This document shows, piece after piece, positions 56,226 through 64,000 of a DNA stretch of 64,000 nt. The notes under the pieces are model-generated. The model had not been told where the DNA came from and ran no database searches. It saw nothing but the letters and a program-made list of their open reading frames with translations. Position 1 is the first letter of the stretch; each line of letters starts with the position of its first letter. Source of the DNA: Leptolyngbya sp. Heron Island J (GTDB taxonomy: Bacteria; Cyanobacteriota; Cyanobacteriia; Phormidesmidales; Phormidesmidaceae); contig NZ_AWNH01000084.1 in the NCBI RefSeq assembly GCF_000482245.1, positions 21,835-85,834 of the forward strand, in the 5' to 3' direction. A program made the translations under genes and the position numbers.

Positions 56226-57302
56226 TCAGGCCAGGCAAGCTGTAAGCTGTTGCCGGATGTCGTCACCGTTGAGGTGTCGCCCGATAAAAACAAGCTGGTT
56301 TCGAGGAGGAGTGCGCCATTCTTCCCCGTCAATGGAAAAGCGAGGACCGCTTAGCTGAAAAATGTTGCGCAGGTCGCTCTCCTCAAACCAGAGAATTCCT
56401 TTGGCTCGAAACACATCCTGTGAAAGTGTGTTTTGCAAAAAGTGTTCAAATTTTTTGACATGGAAGGGGCGATCACTCTCAAACGCGATGGATACAAATC
56501 CATCATTATCAAGATGGGCAGAATGGTGGTGATGGTGTTCATGATGCTCGTGCCCATGATGATGATGCTCGTGCCCATGATGCTCATGATGCCCGCGTTC
56601 GTGTCCGTGTTCGTGATGCTGATCGTGTGCTGTCTGCTCAATTTCTTCCTGCACCAGCTCAGCGTAAGCTTCGGGATTGTTATAGCCGACATCCAAAACT
56701 AGCTGCAGTGGGACCTGACCCTGCTGACTGTGCAAAATCCTAGCCCCCTCTTTAACGCTACTAAGATACTCTTCTAACGTCTTGATCTGATCTGATGAAG
56801 CCAGATCGACTTTGTTTACAATTGTAACATCAGCATAGGTGATTTGTTTCAATGCCGCTTCACTCTCAAAATGATCCGGCGTGAAGGTTTCGGCATCCAC
56901 CATGGCGATGATGGAATCCAGACGGGTGAGATCGCGCAGTTCTGTGCCTAGAAACGTGAGCATAATGGGCAGTGGGTCAGCCACCCCTGTGGTCTCAATG
57001 ACCATGTAGTCAACACGGTCATCCCGCTCCATGACCCGATAGACAGCATCCACCAGGTCATCGTTGATGGTGCAGCAAATACAGCCATTGCTTAGTTCAA
57101 CCATGGTTTCGTCCATCGTCACTAATAGCTGACCATCGATGTTAATATCACCAAATTCATTGACTAGAACAGCAACTTTTAAATCTTTGTTGTTGCTCAG
57201 AATATGGTTCAACAGCGTTGTTTTACCACTGCCGAGAAATCCGGTGATGATGGTGACGGGCATTCCTCTTTTAGCGGTCAAAGAGGGAGATGAGACTGTC
57301 AT
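56226..57302 (-). CDS. COG0523 zinc-chaperone-type GTPase with His-rich linker
   Basis: The G3E-family GTPase has 358 residues, with Walker A GFLGSGKTTLLNHIL, the metal-binding CxCC motif in NGCICCTINDDL, the Walker B region (YMVIETTGVADP) and NKVD. A linker (about 232-275) consists mostly of His, Gly and Glu (for example GHEHHHHGHEHHEHHHHH) and should bind several zinc ions. The C-terminal CobW_C domain includes KGILWFEES and RNQLVFIGRHL. Zur-regulated members transfer zinc to client enzymes in zinc starvation; folE next to it is a candidate client. A CCGGAG site precedes the ATG. Confidence 0.88.
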   Translation of the reverse strand: MTVSSPSLTAKRGMPVTIITGFLGSGKTTLLNHILSNNKDLKVAVLVNEFGDINIDGQLLVTMDETMVELSNGCICCTINDDLVDAVYRVMERDDRVDYMVIETTGVADPLPIMLTFLGTELRDLTRLDSIIAMVDAETFTPDHFESEAALKQITYADVTIVNKVDLASSDQIKTLEEYLSSVKEGARILHSQQGQVPLQLVLDVGYNNPEAYAELVQEEIEQTAHDQHHEHGHERGHHEHHGHEHHHHGHEHHEHHHHHSAHLDNDGFVSIAFESDRPFHVKKFEHFLQNTLSQDVFRAKGILWFEESDLRNIFQLSGPRFSIDGEEWRTPPRNQLVFIGRHLNGDDIRQQLTACLA

Positions 57303-57372
57303 TAGATAAACTCCGGAAGCAACAAGGTGAGTTAAGGATGTAGGGTATGTCTGAATTTAGGTAAGTAGTGTT

Positions 57373-58518
<1,146 letters not shown>

Positions 58519-58538
58519 TCATCATCCTTAAAAATTCC

Positions 58539-58928
58539 ATGACTCAGGTTCACTGTACTCGGGCTCAAACAGCGGTACTCCAGTTACTGCGGCAGCAGCC
58601 TGAACCGATCTCAGCCCAGGCACTGTATACGCTTATCAAGCAACATCAGCGAATTGGTTTAGCAACGGTGTATCGAGCCCTCGATGCTCTAAAACGTATG
58701 GGCTGGGTGCAGCATCGGGTCACGTTGGCGGGTGAGACGCTCTATAATGCGGTGGAGCAGGACCATCACTACATGACCTGTTTGCACTGTGGACAGTCGT
58801 TTCCTCTGGATACGTGCCCTTTGAAGGGGCTGGAGTTTTCCCTGCAGCACTCCAGCTCATTCACAATCTACTATCACACCCTCGAATTCTTTGGTCTTTG
58901 TGAACCTTGTGCGGTGCAGGATGGGTGA
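58539..58928 (+). CDS. zur: Fur-family zinc regulator Zur
   Basis: The regulator has about 129 residues. The winged helix includes TRAQTAVLQLL and GLATVYRALDAL. The dimerisation domain has two CxxC motifs for structural zinc (CLHCGQ, CEPCAV) and His residues of the regulatory site (EQDHHYMTC). The start is ATG 58539; the TTG at 58482 would add an untypical N-terminus beginning at the Zur box. Its divergence from hemB over a consensus Zur box, and the znu genes nearby, point to zinc rather than iron sensing. The box position suggests autoregulation. Confidence 0.87.
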   Translation: MTQVHCTRAQTAVLQLLRQQPEPISAQALYTLIKQHQRIGLATVYRALDALKRMGWVQHRVTLAGETLYNAVEQDHHYMTCLHCGQSFPLDTCPLKGLEFSLQHSSSFTIYYHTLEFFGLCEPCAVQDG

Positions 58929-58997
58929 TGGTCGGGATTCAACGGGCTAGCAAAAGACTTTAGGCGCAGGGGTATATAAAACTTGGACGCCTATCGA

Positions 58998-59390
58998 CTA
59001 CTTCCACAAACAGAACATCCTAAATAGGGTAATCGGGTTTGATAGGATGCCCTCCACAGCCATGGCTGTTTGTCGCAGCTGTACAAGCTGGCGCATCAGA
59101 GTTTGATAATGTTGTTGCAACTATTCCAGCACCGCCATTGAATTCGGTTGTGCTTCGCCCTTCATATCTAGCAATTGCTGAATATGGCTAAGCTGGAAAC
59201 CTTGTTGCTTAAGCGCTACGATGCACCGTAAAGGTTGTACATCATCAGCATCATAAAGTCGGTAATTGTCACGCGATCGCTGGGGCAGTAATCCTAACTA
59301 GTGGTAGTGGCACACCATGCGTGATGTCACCTTACCGCCAACAGTTTCAGTCAGCTCTTTGATGGTTAATTGCTGCTTAGCCTGGGTCAT
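58998..59390 (-). pseudogene. MerR-family regulator broken by two in-frame TAG codons
   Basis: One unbroken 131-codon frame from ATG 59390 encodes a MerR-type protein: LTIKELTETVGGKVTSRMV, LGLLPQRSRDNYRLYDADDV, LKQQGFQLSHIQQLLD and a C-terminal coiled coil. TAG codons interrupt it at codon 31 (59298-59300, where MerR proteins usually have Glu/Gln before LGLL) and codon 90 (59121-59123). Each could come from one CAG or GAG change. There is no frameshift, which suggests recent inactivation. It lies between zur and znuA. A 17-bp inverted repeat is directly upstream. Confidence 0.8.
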
Positions 59391-59392
59391 GG

Positions 59393-59432
59393 AAGTCAAC
59401 CTCGACATTTACAAGAATGTCAAGGTTGACTT
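59393..59432. promoter_or_regulatory. 17-bp inverted repeat, probable MerR operator
   Basis: Arms AAGTCAACCTCGACATT (59393-59409) and AATGTCAAGGTTGACTT (59416-59432) differ from perfect symmetry at one position and include TTGACA-like -35 elements. The repeat lies just before the broken merR start and 16 bp after the znuA stop. MerR-family operators have this size and form. It may also work as a terminator hairpin. Confidence 0.5.
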
Positions 59433-59447
59433 TAGTATTTTTTAGGA

Positions 59448-60443
59448 CTACGGCTCGGGGGCACATTCCCCGCCTAATCCATCCACAATGGCGCAGGTGT
59501 TGTAAACCAACATTCCAGTGTAAGTATCCCCAGGCGTACCTTCTGGCCCTAAGCCATCCGCCAGCAAGACATTTTCTGAGATGGACACACCGGCTTCGTC
59601 CGCTACAGTTTTTAGCACACGATCGTCAGCTGTAAGTTCAGCAAAAATAGTCGGAAGAGCTTTGTCACGAATTGATGTGGCTAACTCGTTAATCTTGGCG
59701 GCAGTTGGTTCATCCTCAGTTGAAACGCCCAGCAATGTGCCCTCGACGGTTAACCCATAGGCTTGGGCGTAATAGGACATCGCATCATGGGTGGTAATCA
59801 AGCGGCGCTGTTCTTCCGGAATGGTGGCAATTTGTTCTGGAATCCAGGCATCTAATGTCTGTAACTCAGCCGTTAGTTGTTCAGCATTTTCGGTATACAT
59901 ATCGGCATTGTCAGGATCAACGGCGACGAGGTTATCCCGAATCAAAGCGACCATTTCTAGGCCATTCTCAACGTCATGCCAGACGTGAGGATCGGGCTCT
60001 AATTCACCCTCTTCTTCCACCTCAATCAGTTCCTGCACCGATTCATCATGCAAGGCGATTTTCGGGGCATCGGAGTCAGATGCAGTAGCCATATCAATGA
60101 TCGCAGGTTCAAAGTTGAGCCCCGCATAAAAGACCAAGTCAGCCGTCTCGACCGCCTCCCGATCGGAAGGTGTAGCCTCATAGGTATGGGGGTCTTGATC
60201 CGGGGGGATTAAACAGTTCAGTGCCACTGCATCTGCCGCAATTTGAGAGGCTAAATCGCAAATAACGCTGTAGGATGCGACAACATCGATTTGGGAGTCA
60301 TCCGCCACATCACTAGCGGCTGTGTCAGATTCGGTTGTGCTTTCTGAACTGCTGGGGGTTGAGCCGGCACAACCGACAAGACCAATCAGGAGTGCGATCG
60401 CACCTGCTAAGATACCGTGGTTGTGTAAAAAATATCGCTGCAT
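59448..60443 (-). CDS. znuA: Zinc ABC transporter substrate-binding lipoprotein ZnuA
   Basis: The protein has about 331 residues. A lipoprotein signal ends in LVGCAGS. Metal ligands of cluster A-I binding proteins are visible: His in PDQDPHTYEATPSD, His in DPHVWHDVENG and His in LITTHDAMSYYAQAYGL. A His at the third place (Glu in manganese proteins) favours zinc. The C-terminal acidic ligand is in LLADGLGPEG. The His-rich loop of many ZnuA proteins is replaced by an acidic stretch (EVEEEGELEPD). I chose ATG 60443: AGAGGA at 60450-60455 touches the ATG at 60449 but is 6 bp from this one. It is divergent from znuC-znuB. Confidence 0.88.
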   Translation of the reverse strand: MQRYFLHNHGILAGAIALLIGLVGCAGSTPSSSESTTESDTAASDVADDSQIDVVASYSVICDLASQIAADAVALNCLIPPDQDPHTYEATPSDREAVETADLVFYAGLNFEPAIIDMATASDSDAPKIALHDESVQELIEVEEEGELEPDPHVWHDVENGLEMVALIRDNLVAVDPDNADMYTENAEQLTAELQTLDAWIPEQIATIPEEQRRLITTHDAMSYYAQAYGLTVEGTLLGVSTEDEPTAAKINELATSIRDKALPTIFAELTADDRVLKTVADEAGVSISENVLLADGLGPEGTPGDTYTGMLVYNTCAIVDGLGGECAPEP

Positions 60444-60941
60444 TGACATTCCTCTATGAATGATGTCTTTTCAAAAAACCGTCGAAAGCATGGGGATCAA
60501 CAACCACCTGCCCACGACCGTGCTAGTCAACTCAAAAACAAACTCATCTTAAGAGATTATTGAGAATTAATACTAACTAGCCTCTTGTGTACACCTCTTG
60601 TGTACGCCTCTGTGTGTCGGGATCGCTGATATTGCAATAAGCTCAGCCTACTTAGGGGTAGAGTTGTTCAAAACACAACATCAAGCGTAATTATTTTTAC
60701 CTAGACATTTATATATCTAACCTATAAACTGGTGTCAACATTCAGATTTATTAAATTTGTTTATTAGGAAAATATTGCATTAAGGTTAGCCGTAGTATTT
60801 CGTGCAACTGCTCTTTTATGCAAGTAATTGGGTCACTACTTATAAAGCCGTCGCGAATCATCCCCCTCGTTAACTGTGCTGCTCTCAAGCAGGCCGATTA
60901 GGAGGAAGCCTCGTTCTCGATACCACCAAAGGTTTAGGTGA
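60444..60941. other. znuA-znuC divergent control region
   Basis: The region has about 500 bp without a gene. The best Zur-like site, TGAGAATTAATACTA (60561-60575), matches only its left half well. A 13-bp direct repeat lies at 60581-60606, and a short palindrome TATTGCAATA near 60630. I could not find a second perfect Zur box. Confidence 0.4.
60581..60618 (+). repeat. 13-bp direct repeats upstream of znuA/znuC
   Basis: CCTCTTGTGTACA (60581-60593) and CCTCTTGTGTACG (60594-60606) are tandem and followed by a degenerate third copy (CCTCTGTGTGTC). Meaning is unknown; it may be slippage or a regulator site. Confidence 0.7.
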
Positions 60942-61661
60942 ATGTTAGAAGTTCAAAATTTGTCGATTGATTATCGTGGCACCCGCGCCCTCCATAACGT
61001 TAGTTTTTTTGTACCTGCAGGTCAGCTAGTAGGCATTATTGGCCCCAATGGCGCGGGTAAGAGTACCCTAGTGGAGGCAATTTTGAATTTGGTGCCCGTG
61101 ACGCAGGGGGTAGTTCACTTCAAAGGAATCCCTCTGAGGCGTCAGCTGCTAAAAACTGCCTACGTGCCCCAACGCTCCCGCATCGATTGGGACTATCCGG
61201 TAACCGTCTGGAATGTGGTGATGATGGCCCAGACTGTTCAGACTGGCCTCTTCCGAGGGTTTAGCCGTCAGGCAAGGTATCTGGTGCAGGCTGCCCTCGA
61301 TCGGGTAGGGATGTATGAGCTGCGCGATCGCCCCATTGGTGAACTCTCGGGGGGGCAACAGCAGCGGGTTTTTCTGGCACGGGCGCTAGCCAAAGAAGCC
61401 GAGCTATTAATTTTTGATGAACCTTTTACGGCGGTTGATCGCAAGACCGAAGATATTATTTTTGAAATCTTTCAGGAGCTGCGGGCAGCAGGTAAAACGT
61501 TGCTCGTCATCAACCACGATTTGGGGGATTCCCTAGCGATTTATGATCAGCTGCTACTGCTCAACAAGCGGTTGATTGCCCAGGGGGCACGTCATGAAGT
61601 TGTCACCTCCGATAACTTAGAACGGGCTTATGGCCGGGGACTCGCCCGAGTTTTCGCTTAG
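60942..61661 (+). CDS. znuC: Zinc ABC transporter ATPase ZnuC
   Basis: This ABC ATPase has 239 residues, with Walker A (GPNGAGKSTLVEAIL), the Q-loop in YVPQRSRIDWDYPVTVWNVV, which is typical of metal (Mn/Zn) importers, signature ELSGGQQQRVFLARAL, Walker B LLIFDEPFTAVD and H-loop VINHDL. It works with ZnuB (44 bp downstream) and ZnuA (divergent). No strong ribosome site precedes ATG 60942. Confidence 0.9.
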   Translation: MLEVQNLSIDYRGTRALHNVSFFVPAGQLVGIIGPNGAGKSTLVEAILNLVPVTQGVVHFKGIPLRRQLLKTAYVPQRSRIDWDYPVTVWNVVMMAQTVQTGLFRGFSRQARYLVQAALDRVGMYELRDRPIGELSGGQQQRVFLARALAKEAELLIFDEPFTAVDRKTEDIIFEIFQELRAAGKTLLVINHDLGDSLAIYDQLLLLNKRLIAQGARHEVVTSDNLERAYGRGLARVFA

Positions 61662-61704
61662 ACTACTCAAACTGCATCAACGTTAGAGGAGATAAAAACG
61701 CTTC

Positions 61705-62601
61705 ATGCTGGATTGGATTATTGAGCCGTTGTCGTTGAACTTTATGCAACGGGCACTAATGTTAGGGATTGTGCTTGGGGTTCTCTGTGCAATTGTGGGA
61801 AGCTACATGATCGTGCAGCAGATGGGTATGTTAGCCCATGCCATTTCTCACTCGGTCATGGCTGGCTTGCCGATTGCCTACGTGATGGGTATGGCCCTAT
61901 CGTTTGGAGCCTTAATTGCTGGAGTGATCAGTGCCCTGGTACTGTATTTGATTGAATCGCGATCGCGGGTGAAAACAGATGCCGCGATGGCCCTGATTTT
62001 GACGTCATTTGTTGCCATTGGAGTCACGTTAGTCAGTGTCCTTCCGGGGGCAAATCGTATTGATTTAGTTCATATCCTGTTCGGCAATATTCTTGGGGTG
62101 ACCATGACGGAGGTGTGGTGGAGCCTTGCCATTGCCATGATCGGAATTATCCTGGTGCGATTGTTTTTCAAAGAACTTTTGTTTTATACCTTTGACCCGA
62201 AAGGGGCACAGGCCAGTGGCCTGCCTGTGCATTGGTACAATGCATCGCTGATTGTTGCGATGACCGTGACAATTGTTGTGTGCTTACCCACAGTGGGTGC
62301 GCTGTTAGTCGTTGCCTTACTGGTGGCACCCGCCGTAACTGCTTATCTGCTCGTCAAAGAACTTCACCAAATGATGTGGGTCGGTTCGGTCATTGGAGCC
62401 CTCTCCAGTGTGATTGGGATGTACCTGAGCTATTACTTAGATGCGCCATCTGGAGCAACAATTGTACTTGTTGCCTTCTGTTTTTTCTGTTTAGCATTCT
62501 TCTTGAGCCCGTCTGAGGGGTTATTGGTTAGCCTTTGGAGGCAGCACAAGCGATCAAAATTAAACGATGCAGACAAAGTCGATCAACCCCTGGTGATGTA
62601 A
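61705..62601 (+). CDS. znuB: Zinc ABC transporter permease ZnuB
   Basis: The ABC-3 family permease has 298 residues and about eight membrane helices. Family blocks are SYMIVQQMGMLAHAISHSVM, DAAMALILTSFVAIGV and TVGALLVVALLVAPAVTAYL. AGAGGAGAT lies upstream of ATG 61705. It forms the membrane channel of the zinc importer with ZnuC. Confidence 0.9.
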   Translation: MLDWIIEPLSLNFMQRALMLGIVLGVLCAIVGSYMIVQQMGMLAHAISHSVMAGLPIAYVMGMALSFGALIAGVISALVLYLIESRSRVKTDAAMALILTSFVAIGVTLVSVLPGANRIDLVHILFGNILGVTMTEVWWSLAIAMIGIILVRLFFKELLFYTFDPKGAQASGLPVHWYNASLIVAMTVTIVVCLPTVGALLVVALLVAPAVTAYLLVKELHQMMWVGSVIGALSSVIGMYLSYYLDAPSGATIVLVAFCFFCLAFFLSPSEGLLVSLWRQHKRSKLNDADKVDQPLVM

Positions 62602-62983
62602 GACATAGTCATCGATTAAAAAATCCTTTCTCTTTGGTCGTTTCAGTTCATGAAACAGTTCTCCAGCGCCACTGCTAGCGGCTAAAATTGTACCCTGAGC
62701 TGAATTTACGCAATCCGAGGGGCCTTTTGCCACAAGTACAAACAACCAATCGATGTCAGGAGAGGCGCACCCTTTGCAGTAGGTTTTGGCTGAGCCAACT
62801 GTCGTACTTTGCAAGGTGATTCCTAATCCATTCTATTGAAATCATTAGCCATTCAAGTCCTTTGGGCTAGAACTACCTGCCTTTGATTAGCCAAAAGTAA
62901 CGGAAAGACTTTTCGCGCAACCAGAGAATCCCCTGCATGGGAAACAGCCCTAGCCGGAGGCGAAAGGTGAGAAGCCGCAAACT
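62602..62983. other. 382-bp gap after znuB
   Basis: I see no supported gene. A minus-strand open frame of 84 codons (62560-62814) overlaps the end of znuB, shows no recognisable domain and has no ribosome site. A piece of the N-terminus of the next gene may be lost here. Confidence 0.35.
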
Positions 62984-63445
62984 TTGCAAAAGCACTCAAT
63001 TCTTGATCGCTTCGTACCTAAGCGTTCTAAGTTAATCTCTATTGGGGCTCGGAATGGTCGAGACACTGCTAGACGTGGCGATATTGTTGTTTTTGCAAAG
63101 ACTGAATGGGAACGGATGAAGGGGCTGTCTAGCTCAGCGATGGCTTATATTGCTCCGCCATTGGTTATTGAAGTGGTATCAACAAACTGGCGAGATGATT
63201 ATTTGACTAAGCTGGCTGAGTATGAATCTATTGGTGTGCAAGAATATTGGATTGTTGACTATGGGGCTTTAGGAGGGATGCGATATATCGGTCATCTGAA
63301 ACAATCTACGTTGTCTATTTACACCATGGACCCCGAGACAGGCAAATTTGGTATGCCACAACAGTTTCGCGGGGATAACAAAATTAAGTCTACTGTTGTA
63401 TTTGAACTGGCAGTAACGGCCAAGGCTTTATGGAAAGCAGATTAG
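62984..63445 (+). CDS. Uma2-family (DUF820) protein, N-terminally short
   Basis: The protein has 153 residues. The PD-(D/E)XK nuclease-like core of Uma2 proteins is present: the Asp in RRGDIVVFAK, Glu in PPLVIEVVSTNWRDDYLTK and the following LAEYESIGVQEYWIVDY. Usual members are about 190 residues and begin with LTLEEFLxLP-type and YxxGQI blocks, which are missing here. The frame is closed by a TAG at 62951, and TTG 62984 has no ribosome site. It may be a truncated gene. Uma2 families expand strongly in cyanobacteria; their role is unclear. Confidence 0.65.
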   Translation: MQKHSILDRFVPKRSKLISIGARNGRDTARRGDIVVFAKTEWERMKGLSSSAMAYIAPPLVIEVVSTNWRDDYLTKLAEYESIGVQEYWIVDYGALGGMRYIGHLKQSTLSIYTMDPETGKFGMPQQFRGDNKIKSTVVFELAVTAKALWKAD

Positions 63446-63577
63446 AGAATATTTATAACGGTGAGCTAAGGGGCCGGGCGGGTTAATCTCTGAAACTGTG
63501 GTAAAGGCACGGACTTTGTTAAACCAGGGGCCGTTGAAAAAATCGCGTGTGTAGCTCGGTCCCTCTTAAGCGTCTTG

Positions 63578-63958
63578 TTAGCCCTGAGCCTCAAAATCAT
63601 CTTCACGTAATTTTGCCGTGCCATCAGACTGTAATACCCAAAGCTCTTTATGAATTATGCCTTTAGCTTTATTCATTTTCCAGCCAGACTTCAATAGGGC
63701 ACTTTTTTTATCAATAACCTCTATATTGGGTTCAATGTAATCAACATTTGAATATCCATCTTCGATTAGCTTTTTCCAAAAACCTTCTATTTCAACCGTT
63801 CCGGTAAAAGTACCGAAGGGCCGGGCATGCATAATTGCATTTTCTTCATATTGTGCGGCACAACCAGAGGCATCTCCAGTATTGAATGCTGTTTTCCACT
63901 TTTTACTTGCCTCATTAACTGCCTTAAGTACTGCATCTTTTTGTTTTTCTGATAGCAT
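63578..63958 (-). CDS. NTF2-like (SnoaL/ketosteroid-isomerase-type) protein
   Basis: The protein has 126 residues and a cone-shaped alpha+beta NTF2-like fold. An N-terminal helix pair (AVNEASKKWKTAFNTGDASG) leads to AAQYEENAIMHARPFGTFTG, then IEGFWKKLI and the strand region (SALLKSGWKMNKAKGIIHKE, LWVLQSDG). The family includes isomerases, hydrolases and ligand carriers, and nothing here selects one. GGAG lies 8 bp before the ATG. No partner gene is seen in the window. Confidence 0.75.
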   Translation of the reverse strand: MLSEKQKDAVLKAVNEASKKWKTAFNTGDASGCAAQYEENAIMHARPFGTFTGTVEIEGFWKKLIEDGYSNVDYIEPNIEVIDKKSALLKSGWKMNKAKGIIHKELWVLQSDGTAKLREDDFEAQG

Positions 63959-64000
63959 TCTTTTTCTCCAATTTTGTCTGTTTGGTTATGGGGGCTAACG

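Noticed and set aside
58998..59390. TAG read-through (recoding) of the MerR gene
   Set aside because: Many genes in the window end with TAG and nothing suggests a suppressor or altered code; a pseudogene is simpler.
60561..60575. Possible second Zur box upstream of znuA/znuC
   Set aside because: TGAGAATTAATACTA differs from the consensus at four positions, mostly in the right half; not strong enough to annotate as a site.
62560..62814. 84-codon minus-strand open frame after znuB
   Set aside because: It overlaps the end of znuB, has no ribosome site and no recognisable domain.

Overview
The window is a piece of a cyanobacterial chromosome. The highly iterated palindrome GCGATCGC occurs many times on the + strand (for example near 926, 18324, 28516, 39755, 45858, 51657, 60396). 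The gene content is also typically cyanobacterial: CHAT/DUF928/CHASE2 genes, haemagglutinin-type TpsA giants, a cyanoexosortase with an HpsJ-like partner, a PTPA-CTERM protein and a Zur-type zinc cluster. I cannot name the species. A large-genome, surface-attached or colony-forming lineage would fit. I saw no rRNA, tRNA, insertion sequence or CRISPR array.

Region 1 (1-36 kb) is a cell-surface and secretion island. It holds four two-partner-secretion exoproteins (TpsA) and two outer-membrane TpsB transporters. With them are two subtilisin-like proteases (one with a P-domain and RTX repeats), an exported TPR-CHAT protease-like protein convergent with a DUF928 protein, and a CHASE2 kinase/LuxR-type response-regulator pair. 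A BTAD regulator and an internally deleted copy of it flank the first tpsA-tpsB pair. The island ends with a protein that looks like an inverse autotransporter carrying a right-handed beta-helix passenger. TpsA4 contains four 396-bp tandem repeats, and all four TpsA proteins end with a cysteine pair.

Region 2 (36-41 kb) is a phosphorus-scavenging locus: phnF-like regulator, phnC, phnD, phnE and a half-size TauE/SafE protein. A triple Pho box and a HutC-type dyad precede phnC, and a hairpin separates phnD from phnE. Next to it lie decayed pieces of a phosphodiesterase gene and of a family-5 solute-binding protein gene, still preceded by a Pho box pointing at them.

Region 3 (41-47 kb) is envelope and exopolysaccharide related: a PTPA-CTERM protein, a coiled-coil membrane protein, a sugar transferase, an HpsJ-like protein and an exosortase. 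The gaps between genes are long.

Region 4 (47.4-55.3 kb) is the most interesting: a complete lasso-peptide cluster. It encodes split B1 (PqqD-like) and B2 (transglutaminase-like protease), an asparagine-synthetase-like cyclase, a precursor whose predicted core is unusually long (41 residues, Gly1/Asp9 ring, C-terminal Thr), an HprK-like kinase, an ABC exporter and an NTP_transf_5 nucleotidyltransferase. Branched RNA structures can be drawn in the leader of the operon and directly after the precursor gene.

Region 5 (55.3-62.6 kb) is a zinc-starvation cluster: folE, a His-rich COG0523 GTPase, an Asp-type hemB, a zur gene, znuA, znuC and znuB. A perfect Zur palindrome lies between hemB and zur, and a MerR-family gene killed by two in-frame TAG codons lies between zur and znuA. 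The window ends with an N-terminally short Uma2 protein and an NTF2-like protein.
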